From Pseudomonas sp. KUIN-1 (GTDB lineage: Bacteria > Pseudomonadota > Gammaproteobacteria > Pseudomonadales > Pseudomonadaceae), in NCBI RefSeq assembly GCF_009176725.1, contig NZ_AP020337.1:2108001-2172000 (forward strand): a stretch of DNA of 64,000 bases, given 5' to 3'. The notes below the pieces were generated by a model. That model did not search any database, was not told where the DNA came from, and worked only from the letters and a program-made list of their open reading frames with translations. The position numbers and the translations under genes were made by a program. Positions 26,932 to 34,929 of the stretch are shown here, piece after piece (position 1 is the stretch's first letter; the number at the start of each line of letters is the position of its first letter).

Positions 26932-27855
26932 ATGTCTCGAATCTTTGATGTTGATACGCACCTTTGGCGCACGTTCAAATCGGTGAGCGAAACTCGAAGT
27001 ATCACGCGGTCTGCGGTTGCGCTGTGCAAAACTCCACCAGCCATCAGCATGCAGATAAAAAAGCTGGAAGCACTTCTGGAACTGAAGTTGTTCGTCAGAG
27101 GCGACGACGGTTTTCGGCTGACGGTCATTGGCGAAGAAGTATTGGCGGCCGCTGAAAAGATTCTCGCCATGCATGACAATTTGTTCCGCTTGAAGAACAA
27201 GAACCCTGATAGCGAATTGCGTCTGGGCATGCCGGATGATTACGCACTCTTTTTCCTTCACGGGATTGTAAAAGCCCTGGCTCGATCAAACCCCGATCTC
27301 AAGATAAAGCTGGTCTGCAAGACGTCGTCGTTCTTGATAGACGACGTCGACCAGGGTCGACTGGACATGGCCGTTGTCGCAGTGCCGGAATCTCGGGTCA
27401 TGGAGCATTCTGAATACATCAGGCGTGAAGAACTGCACTGGATCGGCGATGCCAGGCTGATCAGGGCAGGGCATCCGATACCGTTGGTGCATTTTCCCGA
27501 TGGTTGTATATGCCGAGAGGTCTCTGTCCAATCCTTGCAGTTTGCCGGGATGGCGTCCGAGATACGATTCACCTCAGAGTCCAATTTTGCCGTTTTCAAT
27601 GCCATCAGTGCCGGTGTAGGTATCGGCGTGGGCGAGTTATCACTCATTCCGGGCGATACGCCTATTATCACAAGCTCGCTGCTTCCCGCATTGCCCGCGA
27701 TACGGATGTCTGTACTCTCTAACGACGATCGCATTTCCAGAGCTGTCCTTTCCAGAATAAGCACCAGCGTTGTGAGGAGCGTCAATGCTGTCTGCGAGCA
27801 GAATATCCTCGGAAAAAAACGCCCGGAAAATGCCTTTGCCGTTGGCGCTTTTTGA
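26932..27855 (+). CDS. LysR-family transcriptional regulator
   Basis: 307 residues: an N-terminal winged HTH (FKSVSETRSITRSAVALCKTPPAISMQIKKLE style, residues 12-45), a linker helix, and a ligand-binding domain with two subdomains (DDVDQGRLDMAVVAV and ISAGVGIGVGELS). It ends the co-directional run and reads in the same direction as the biosynthetic genes, 283 nt after the cupin. An inverted repeat with T-N11-A lies in the gap. It probably controls the cluster, itself, or both, in response to a pathway-related ligand. Confidence 0.88.
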   Translation: MSRIFDVDTHLWRTFKSVSETRSITRSAVALCKTPPAISMQIKKLEALLELKLFVRGDDGFRLTVIGEEVLAAAEKILAMHDNLFRLKNKNPDSELRLGMPDDYALFFLHGIVKALARSNPDLKIKLVCKTSSFLIDDVDQGRLDMAVVAVPESRVMEHSEYIRREELHWIGDARLIRAGHPIPLVHFPDGCICREVSVQSLQFAGMASEIRFTSESNFAVFNAISAGVGIGVGELSLIPGDTPIITSSLLPALPAIRMSVLSNDDRISRAVLSRISTSVVRSVNAVCEQNILGKKRPENAFAVGAF

Positions 27856-28095
27856 CACGTTCAGCTCCCGTGCCTGAAATCCGGCTGCGAATCAGCACGT
27901 CATCAGAACTGCCGCTTTCCTGATAAACTATCGGCCTTTCCCGATTGATCGCGTCTCTGCGTGCGGGCCACTGTGTGGTCCCACGTATCGCTCGATTCAA
28001 TTGAGCCATTTTCTCGCTGACCGCCTCTCAATGATGCATGTCGTTGAGGCCAGCTAAGGGATGGCGATAACCCGCCGCGTAAAAGACCAATCCAC

Positions 28096-29115
28096 ATGAA
28101 CATCGAAAACAACGAAGCCTCAGCAAACATTGGCGATCCGCTTGCAACAGTGTCCCGCCGCTTCTCCGTCGCCCCGATGATGGACTGGACCGACCACCAC
28201 TGCCGCTACTTCATGCGCAAGCTCTCAAAGCATGCCTTGCTCTACACCGAGATGGTCACCACCGGTGCCTTGCTGCATGGCGACCGCGAGCGGTTCCTGC
28301 GCCATGATGAAACAGAGCATCCGCTGGCATTGCAGTTGGGTGGCAGTACGGCGGCGGATCTGGCTGCGTGTTCGCGTCTGGCGCAAGAGGCGGGGTATGA
28401 CGAGGTCAATCTGAACGTCGGTTGCCCGAGTGACCGGGTGCAGAACAACATGATCGGCGCGTGCCTGATGGCGCATCCTGAGCTGGTGGCGGATTGCGTG
28501 AAGGCGATGCGCGATGCGGTCGGTATTCCGGTCACGGTCAAGCACCGGATCGGTATCAACGGCCGTGACAGCTACGCCGAGTTGTGTGATTTCGTCGGCA
28601 AGGTTCAGGAGGCGGGTTGCCAGAGTTTCACGGTTCACGCGCGTATCGCGATTCTCGAAGGGCTGTCTCCCAAGGAAAACCGCGATATTCCGCCACTGCG
28701 TTATGACGTGGTCGCGCAGTTGAAGTCTGACTTTCCCGGCCTGGAGATTGTGCTCAATGGCGGCATCAAGACGCTGGAGCAGTGCAGTGAGCATTTGCAG
28801 ACGTTCGATGGCGTGATGTTGGGGCGTGAGGCTTATCACAACCCGTATCTGTTAGCGCATGTCGATCAGCAGTTGTTCGGCAGCACTGCGCCGGTCATCA
28901 GTCGTTACGATGCGTTGGAGTCGATGCGGCCGTACATTGCGGAGCACATTGCCAGCGGCGGCAACATGCACCACGTCACCCGGCATATGCTCGGTCTTGG
29001 TCTGGGTTTCCCTGGCGCGCGACGCTTCCGTCAGTTGCTGTCGGTTGACATACACAAGGCCGAAAATCCCATGCTGTTGCTGGATCAGGCCGCGGCGTTT
29101 CTGCAAGGCCATTGA
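28096..29115 (+). CDS. dusA: tRNA-dihydrouridine(20/20a) synthase
   Basis: 339 residues, FMN-dependent TIM-barrel enzyme that reduces uridine 20/20a in the tRNA D-loop. FSVAPMMDWTDHHCRYF opens the domain, the active Cys is in NVGCPSDRVQNN, and NGGIKTLEQC and MLGREAYHNP bind FMN phosphate. MHHVTRHMLGL near the C-terminus is a DusA feature. The first 20 residues are not conserved, so the true start may be a little downstream of 28096. In P. aeruginosa this gene is next to tal. Confidence 0.95.
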   Translation: MNIENNEASANIGDPLATVSRRFSVAPMMDWTDHHCRYFMRKLSKHALLYTEMVTTGALLHGDRERFLRHDETEHPLALQLGGSTAADLAACSRLAQEAGYDEVNLNVGCPSDRVQNNMIGACLMAHPELVADCVKAMRDAVGIPVTVKHRIGINGRDSYAELCDFVGKVQEAGCQSFTVHARIAILEGLSPKENRDIPPLRYDVVAQLKSDFPGLEIVLNGGIKTLEQCSEHLQTFDGVMLGREAYHNPYLLAHVDQQLFGSTAPVISRYDALESMRPYIAEHIASGGNMHHVTRHMLGLGLGFPGARRFRQLLSVDIHKAENPMLLLDQAAAFLQGH

Positions 29116-29195
29116 GTTAATCTGACGAACTGACCGGGTGGCTTTGGCGGGCTGAACTATGCTCACATCTACTGCCCACCAGGTCACTTCCCATC

Positions 29196-30782
29196 ATGTT
29201 GAATCGACGAAACTTTCTCGAGTTTTCTTCGATATCTGCTTTGTTGTTCGTATCAGGTATCCCTTCCTCCTCGCAGGCTGATGAGCGGCTAAAAATGGGG
29301 CATGGCGAGCCCTTTTCCTTTGATTCTCTGGTGCAGCGCGCACAAGAGGCGGCTTCGCAACCTTACATTGTGCCGTCTGTTATTCCGGCAGATTTGTTGG
29401 CGAAACTGGACTATGACGCTCTCGGCAAGATTCGCTTCAAGCCGGATTACGCCTTGTTCGCTAAAGGCCCTGGGCAGTTTCCGGTCACTTTTTTTCATCC
29501 AGGCAAGTTCTTCCCCAAGCCGGTACGGCTCTATGTCATCGATAAGGGGGCTGCGAGGGAAATTCTCTACGATCCGGCGTATTTCGATATGCCGGAAGAC
29601 AGCCCTGCGCATCAGTTGACGCAGGGGACCGGTTTCGCCGGATTTCGTTTTCAGGAAAGTCGAACCGGTGATCAGCAAAAACTGGATTGGCGTAATAACG
29701 ATTGGACAGCGTTTCTCGGGGCTGCGTACTTTCGTGCCATCGGTGAGCTTTATCAATATGGGCTGTCTGCGCGAGGTATTGCGCTGAATGTCGCCCAGGC
29801 CGAACGCGCTGAAGAGTTTCCCGACTTCACTCACTTCTGGTTTGAATCACCGGATAACGACACCGCCGATTCAGTCGTCATTTATGCGCTGCTTTACGGA
29901 CCGAGTATCTGTGGGGCCTATCGCTTCGTGATGCGGCGGGGCAAAGGGGTCTTGATGGAGGTCGAGGCTGCACTTTTCATGCGCGGCGAAGTACAAAGGT
30001 TTGGCATTGCGCCAATCAGTTCGATGTACTGGTTCAGTGAACAGGTCAAGAAGACCGCTGTTGACTGGCGTCCCGAGGTTCATGACTCCGACGGACTGGC
30101 GATCTGGACCGGGGCGGGTGAGCGAATATGGAGACCGCTCAACAACCCACCGAGAACCACGGCTTCTGCGTTCAGCGACGATAACCCGCGAGGTTTTGGT
30201 CTGTTGCAGCGTGATCATGATTTCAACCATTACCTTGATGGCGTGCATTATGAACGGCGGCCGAGCCTGTGGATCGAGCCCTTGGACGATTGGGGCAAAG
30301 GTGCCGTGCAGTTGGTCGAAATTCCTACCGATGATGAGATCCACGACAATATCGTCGCGATGTGGGTGCCTGAAAAGCCCGCAGGTCCTGGTACCGACTA
30401 TCGGCTGCGTTATCGTCTGCACTGGCTGGCGGACGAGCCCTACCCCGGTGAGCTGGCACGTTGCGTGGCGACGCGCCTCGGGAATGGCGGTCGGCCCGGA
30501 CAGACGCGGCCACAAGGCGTGCGAAAATTTGTCGTCGAATTCCAGGGACGCTCTTTGGCCCAACTGCCGTCCGGTGTCTTTCCAGAAGCAGTGCTGTCCA
30601 GCACAAGAGGGAGTTTCTCCTACATTTTCACCGAGGCAGTATCCGACGGTTTGGCAGGACATTGGCGAGCGCAGTTCGACCTGACGGTAGAAGGTGCAGA
30701 ACCGGTAGACATGCGTCTTTATCTGCGTCTGGGTGAGCAGACCTTAACCGAGACCTGGTTATACCAGTACCATCCGTCCTGA
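29196..30782 (+). CDS. opgD: Osmoregulated periplasmic glucan synthesis protein OpgD
   Basis: 528 residues with a Tat signal (LNRRNFLEFSS, then a hydrophobic stretch ending SSSQADERL). OpgD and OpgG share this beta-sandwich layout and act in the periplasm on the glucose backbone of osmoregulated periplasmic glucans. Core segments such as ARGIALNVAQAERAEEFPDF and DDNPRGFGLLQRDHDFNHY are present, the latter typical of the family. The Tat signal separates OpgD from the Sec-exported OpgG. OpgH, the cytoplasmic-membrane synthase, is not nearby. It converges on the GtrII-like gene at 30802 with only 19 nt between. Confidence 0.92.
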   Translation: MLNRRNFLEFSSISALLFVSGIPSSSQADERLKMGHGEPFSFDSLVQRAQEAASQPYIVPSVIPADLLAKLDYDALGKIRFKPDYALFAKGPGQFPVTFFHPGKFFPKPVRLYVIDKGAAREILYDPAYFDMPEDSPAHQLTQGTGFAGFRFQESRTGDQQKLDWRNNDWTAFLGAAYFRAIGELYQYGLSARGIALNVAQAERAEEFPDFTHFWFESPDNDTADSVVIYALLYGPSICGAYRFVMRRGKGVLMEVEAALFMRGEVQRFGIAPISSMYWFSEQVKKTAVDWRPEVHDSDGLAIWTGAGERIWRPLNNPPRTTASAFSDDNPRGFGLLQRDHDFNHYLDGVHYERRPSLWIEPLDDWGKGAVQLVEIPTDDEIHDNIVAMWVPEKPAGPGTDYRLRYRLHWLADEPYPGELARCVATRLGNGGRPGQTRPQGVRKFVVEFQGRSLAQLPSGVFPEAVLSSTRGSFSYIFTEAVSDGLAGHWRAQFDLTVEGAEPVDMRLYLRLGEQTLTETWLYQYHPS

Positions 30783-30801
30783 TAGAAAAGGTCAGGCGGG
30801 G

Positions 30802-32304
30802 TCAGCGTGTTGGATAATAGTTCTGTGGCTGGCTGATTTTTTTGAGCACCAGATAACCCACGTTTTCAGACAAATGAAAGCGATAAAGCTGCCTGATCAG
30901 CGCAGGGGGCGGAAGGTGTTCACCGACTGGCGGCTCGGTATATTTATGTATGCTGGTGATGCCGGTTCTCGGCAGTGCTTCCGGCAGCGTCAGGTAATGA
31001 ATATTCAGTAGATAACCCAGTACCGGTAGAGCATTGGCGGTTGACTGCATTGCGGGCAGCCAGTTCTGCAAATAGAACCCTCGGAAATGGATGCGCTCCA
31101 GCGTTCTGGCGCGTGAGAGCGCGTCGATGTCGTACGCGATGCTGCGCGCAACATGCTGACCCAGCTCTTTATGAGCACTCAGGGCATTCCCGTAGACAAA
31201 AGAGAGCGACAGCATGCTTGCCAGTGGCAGGATAATAAACAGCCTGGGCAGCAGCATTTTCGGTGGGCATGAACGTTCGTAAAGATAGAACGCTGCGACA
31301 AGCAATGTCGAAAAACCGGTCAGGGTTCTGGCGTCCTGAATGAAGTCTTTGAGCATCAGAGTTGTACCGGACACGAGAAGTATCAGCAGCGGAACGGTGG
31401 CTAGAAAAATCAGAAAAATCCCCGCCCTGCGAAACAGGGTGCCGGGGTAGTGCAGAATCGTTATCGCGATGGAAATGAATTTTACAATGGCAACAATGGT
31501 AATAATCAGGGCGATTGTTTCAAGCACTTCACCGTGCACCAGCAGAGCGATTTGCTGAATCAGAAAGTGTAGGCGGTCTTGTAACTCTTGCAGCGCGTGT
31601 TGATCGATATTCAGCAGGTGCGAGCGGCTGCCTTCGACGAAAGGTATCGCCAGACACGCGTAGATCAACAGCCCCGCCACGCAGGTTATTAGATGGTTCA
31701 ACAGTGAGGAGAATGAGGCGTTGAACGAGTTTTTTGTGTCGATATTGCGAATGAACTCAATGCAATACAGGCCTACCAGAACATTAAGCGCTGGCTGATA
31801 CAGTGCAAGTGCTGCGGCCACCCACAAGGCAGCTTTCCAATTTCTTTTCAGCGGATTGGGGACCGTACGCAGCAGTGCCTCCACGACCATAAACAGGCTC
31901 AGCACCATCCCTGGGCCGTCGTATTGGTATGACAGGTTCTGCAGAAAAAAGGGGTTGTACAGAACAGGCAGCACAATCAGGCAGTTCAGCGCAGTTGGGC
32001 AGTTGAAGTAGTGATGCGCCAGGCGCGTCAGCGATACCGCCAACAGGCCCGTGGTCAGCAATAACGGTAATGGGAACAGGTTGATGGCGCCTGACGAAAA
32101 ACCGAGCGCCATGTAAAGCAGGCTTACGCCTGGACGGCCTTGCTCTGTCCAGCGACCCTGTGCAAGTTGCGACCTCCAGTAGTCGTCGGCGTATGTCTGA
32201 TCAGCCATGAGCAATGGAACGATATAAAGCAGGCTTGCCCCGAGCAGTAACAGGAATGAGTGTTCCCAGGACAGTGCTTTATTCAGCGCTCTGATAAAGA
32301 TCAT
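30802..32304 (-). CDS. GtrII-type glucosyltransferase-domain membrane protein (copy 1)
   Basis: 500 residues with about ten predicted membrane helices. The first periplasmic loop holds ADDYWRSQLAQGRWTEQGRP, the acidic pair plus G-R-x3-Q/E-G-R-P pattern of GtrII-like (Glucos_trans_II) proteins. It shares YNPFFLQNLS with the next gene. GtrII enzymes transfer glucose from undecaprenyl-phosphate glucose to O-antigen in the periplasm. The soluble C-terminal part (about 130 residues) is not conserved. Base composition appears lower in GC than the flanking core genes. Confidence 0.78.
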   Translation of the reverse strand: MIFIRALNKALSWEHSFLLLLGASLLYIVPLLMADQTYADDYWRSQLAQGRWTEQGRPGVSLLYMALGFSSGAINLFPLPLLLTTGLLAVSLTRLAHHYFNCPTALNCLIVLPVLYNPFFLQNLSYQYDGPGMVLSLFMVVEALLRTVPNPLKRNWKAALWVAAALALYQPALNVLVGLYCIEFIRNIDTKNSFNASFSSLLNHLITCVAGLLIYACLAIPFVEGSRSHLLNIDQHALQELQDRLHFLIQQIALLVHGEVLETIALIITIVAIVKFISIAITILHYPGTLFRRAGIFLIFLATVPLLILLVSGTTLMLKDFIQDARTLTGFSTLLVAAFYLYERSCPPKMLLPRLFIILPLASMLSLSFVYGNALSAHKELGQHVARSIAYDIDALSRARTLERIHFRGFYLQNWLPAMQSTANALPVLGYLLNIHYLTLPEALPRTGITSIHKYTEPPVGEHLPPPALIRQLYRFHLSENVGYLVLKKISQPQNYYPTR

Positions 32305-32329
32305 ATGACGTGCCGCTCCAGAGGGGGGC

Positions 32330-33796
32330 TTACGGTTCCCAGATATAGGTGTCGGGAACTGTAATTTTTTTCATGACGATGCATCCGGTCTGCTGCTGAA
32401 TGTGAATGTTGTAATAAGTGCGGTCGACTACCGGGGCACTTGACGCACCGCATGAGGTTGTCGGCCATTTACCGCGAGTGATGCCGACGCGTTGCAGTCG
32501 TGAAGGCGTCAAGCGCTCGTCGGCATTCATGATGTACTTGATCGCTGGAAGTTTTTCGAAGGTTCCGCTGGCTGCCGGTAGCCAGCTTTGAAGAGGCTGA
32601 GTATTAAAGTGAAACGTGTCTATGTTTCGCAGCGCAGGTTGGGTGTCGATGTCGTAGGCAAGACTGAACAGTACAGAGATGCCAAGCTCTTTCTGCAGAA
32701 TCAGCACTCTGCCGTAGGCGTATGAAAAGGACAGCATGCAAACGATCGGCAGGACCAGTATCAGGCGCATTGCGTCATGCCGCTTCCAGGCATGAGTGTT
32801 GATCAGGAAAAAGATCGCGATCAGGATTGTCGAGAATGCCAACAGTGTTCCGGCCCGCCCGTCGAAATGGGCGGCCAACAAGGTTATTCCGGGAATCAGA
32901 AGCAAGAATGCAACAGGCAGGCACAGGCAAAAGAGAGCGATAACTGTCTTGCGAGCAATACCGTCCTGTCGTCTGAACGCGATTAGTACATGGCGGCTGT
33001 AACTGGTCAGCGCAACCAGTACCAGCCCGATAGCAAGACAGAGGGTGCTCGTGTTGAACAAAAGCGCTACGTCCCGGCTGAGCGGTGCCAGACGTCTTAT
33101 TATTTCCGAAGGCCATTGGCTGTCCATTGTCAGCCAATCATACGAGCCGACAGTTGCGTAAATGCCTATCCCGATCGTCAACTGCGCCAGCCTGACCATC
33201 AACAACCTGCCAATTACACCCGGACTGCGCTGCTGGATAAGTGCGCTCAGACATTCAACGCCAAGCAGACCGAGGAAGACGTTAGGACTTGTTGCAGCGA
33301 ACGCCAGCGCGAAGGCGATCATCAAACCTGAAATGGCCAGTTTTCGGGGCATTCCCGGAGCGTCATAAACAATGGCGAAAACGATCAGCGCGATGCCCAG
33401 TGCAGTGGCCGGGCCCTCGTAATGGCGGGAAAGATTCTGCAGGAAAAAAGGGTTATACCAGAGCGGCAGTACCACCAGGCAGTCAATCAGTGTAGGCGTC
33501 GTAAAGCAGTAATTCACCCACTTGAGCATGGCCCATGAGATCAGCGCTGTGGCGATCAATAGTGGTAGCGGGAAGATATCGGGCGCACCGGACGTGAAGG
33601 TCAGCGCGCGATAGGCAAGGGTGACAAGTGGGCGTCCTTGCTCTGCCCAAGGGCCCTGAGCATCGCTTGATATAAGGTCATCTTCAGCTGAGGGGGCGTT
33701 GGCGAGCAGTAATGGCAGCACGTAAAGCGCGTTGGCGGTCAGGATAAACAGCAGCATGGCCGGTTTCGAGAGGGGGTTGTTCCACAGGGCAGTCAT
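32330..33796 (-). CDS. GtrII-type glucosyltransferase-domain membrane protein (copy 2)
   Basis: 488 residues from ATG 33796; a GTG at 33856 would add 20 residues. It is a paralogue of the downstream gene at 30802, 25 nt away: the loop SAEDDLISSDAQGPWAEQGR matches copy 1's acidic pair and GR motif, and LWYNPFFLQNLSRHYEGP is shared. About ten membrane helices, with a C-terminal domain ending GCIVMKKITVPDTY in parallel to copy 1's GYLVLKKISQPQNY. The two probably form an operon reading away from the universal stress gene. A role in glucosylating a surface or periplasmic glycan is likely. Confidence 0.78.
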   Translation of the reverse strand: MTALWNNPLSKPAMLLFILTANALYVLPLLLANAPSAEDDLISSDAQGPWAEQGRPLVTLAYRALTFTSGAPDIFPLPLLIATALISWAMLKWVNYCFTTPTLIDCLVVLPLWYNPFFLQNLSRHYEGPATALGIALIVFAIVYDAPGMPRKLAISGLMIAFALAFAATSPNVFLGLLGVECLSALIQQRSPGVIGRLLMVRLAQLTIGIGIYATVGSYDWLTMDSQWPSEIIRRLAPLSRDVALLFNTSTLCLAIGLVLVALTSYSRHVLIAFRRQDGIARKTVIALFCLCLPVAFLLLIPGITLLAAHFDGRAGTLLAFSTILIAIFFLINTHAWKRHDAMRLILVLPIVCMLSFSYAYGRVLILQKELGISVLFSLAYDIDTQPALRNIDTFHFNTQPLQSWLPAASGTFEKLPAIKYIMNADERLTPSRLQRVGITRGKWPTTSCGASSAPVVDRTYYNIHIQQQTGCIVMKKITVPDTYIWEP

Positions 33797-34032
33797 CGAC
33801 CGATCGTTCCATGAGACCGATAACGCCACTGCCGGTCGTTGCTGGCACTCCTGCACTCACTCTAGAAGAATAGATGCCTTCATCAAATCATTTTCCAGGT
33901 CGTAGTGCGGTGCTGTCGCAGATGCGTTGGCCATCACACACTGTCATGAATCAACAAGCTGCCGTTCAGCAGTGGTTGCCCGTCAGCCATCGGATTATAG
34001 TGATTGAATACCCCAACAAGGAAAAAACGCCC

Positions 34033-34464
34033 ATGCACAAAGTCCTGGTTCCTTTCGACGGCTCCAAGCACGCCATGCGTGCCCTGGGCTATGTCATCGA
34101 GCTGTCTGGCGAGCTCAACAAGCCGCTTGAAGTACATGTGCTCAACGTGCAGGCAAGCCCCATCGACTACAGCCTTTATCTGGCGCCCGACATGATTGAT
34201 GGCGTCAAGGCCGGCCTGACCAATGAAGGCAAGCGGGTGCTGGCTGATGCGGTTGCGTTATTGACTGCTGCTGGTGTGCCGTTTCTGGCCCACGTCGATC
34301 TGGGTAATGTGGCCGAACAGGTCGAGGCCGCAGTTCAGCGACTCGACTGCGACGCCGTGGTCATGGGCACCCGCGGGCTGGGCAACATTGGTGGCCTGCT
34401 GCTGGGCTCGGTGGCCACGGGGGTGATCCACGAAGCATCGGTGCCGGTGACGCTGATCAAATAA
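34033..34464 (+). CDS. Universal stress protein family, single UspA domain
   Basis: 143 residues. Starts MHKVLVPFDGSKHAMRAL and ends with the ATP-binding signature GTRGLGNIGGLLLGSVATGVI, so it is the ATP-binding type. Asp in VPFDGS is the conserved adenine contact. AAGGA lies 11 nt before ATG 34033; a longer frame to 33874 is open but lacks homology. The stop is directly next to the stop of the converging response regulator gene (34465), with no gap. Confidence 0.9.
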   Translation: MHKVLVPFDGSKHAMRALGYVIELSGELNKPLEVHVLNVQASPIDYSLYLAPDMIDGVKAGLTNEGKRVLADAVALLTAAGVPFLAHVDLGNVAEQVEAAVQRLDCDAVVMGTRGLGNIGGLLLGSVATGVIHEASVPVTLIK

Positions 34465-34929
34465 TCACTGCTGCGCCAGCGTGCGCGGCTGGCGCAGCAG
34501 TTCGATATTTTCCGCAGGCACCAGCTCGCGCAGCGATTTATACAGTGCGCGGGTTTCCAGCAGGTTCCAGATGCGCAGCATGGTTTCCAGGGCATCCAGC
34601 GGCTTGCTGATGAAATCCCGTGCGCCCAGTGCCAGCGCGCGCAGGCGGGTATCGCGCGTCGCGTCGGCGGTCAGCACCATGATCGGCAGGTAGTCATTGG
34701 CTGGTATGCGCCGGTTGAGCTGCTCCAGCACCGCAAAGCCATCGAATTCGGGCATGTGCAGATCGAGCACCACAAGGTCGGGCTCGAAGCTGTTGAACAG
34801 GTCCAGCGTGCGCAACGGCTCGGTGCTGCTCAGGACATTGGTCAGCCCCTCGCGGGCAAGCAGTTGCTCCATCAGATCAAGGTTGGGCCGTTGGTCATCA
34901 ATGATCAGAATGCGAAAGTCGCCGGTCAT
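34465..34929 (-). CDS. Stand-alone receiver-domain response regulator
   Basis: 154 residues, one receiver domain with acidic pocket IIDDQRPN, phospho-acceptor Asp in LVVLDLHMPEFDG, Thr in MVLTADA and Lys in DFISKPLDALE. A 30-residue helical tail follows (LLETRALYKSLRELVPAEN). No DNA-binding output, so it acts by protein contact or as a phosphate relay. Its start overlaps the stop of the hybrid kinase gene at 34926-37265, and it is last in a four-gene operon. Confidence 0.9.
   Translation of the reverse strand: MTGDFRILIIDDQRPNLDLMEQLLAREGLTNVLSSTEPLRTLDLFNSFEPDLVVLDLHMPEFDGFAVLEQLNRRIPANDYLPIMVLTADATRDTRLRALALGARDFISKPLDALETMLRIWNLLETRALYKSLRELVPAENIELLRQPRTLAQQ
34468..34500. terminator. 13-bp perfect hairpin inside the 3' end of the response regulator gene
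   Basis: CTGCTGCGCCAGC (34468-34480) and GCTGGCGCAGCAG (34488-34500) flank 7 nt. It begins 3 nt after the universal stress gene stop and lies inside the last codons of the opposing gene. Probably helps end the usp mRNA. Confidence 0.6.

Noticed and set aside
20217..27855. Leudiazen/mangotoxin (mgo) or fragin-type diazeniumdiolate cluster
   Set aside because: These also use a heme-oxygenase-fold oxidase, but no NRPS or mgoC-like N-oxygenase gene is present here.
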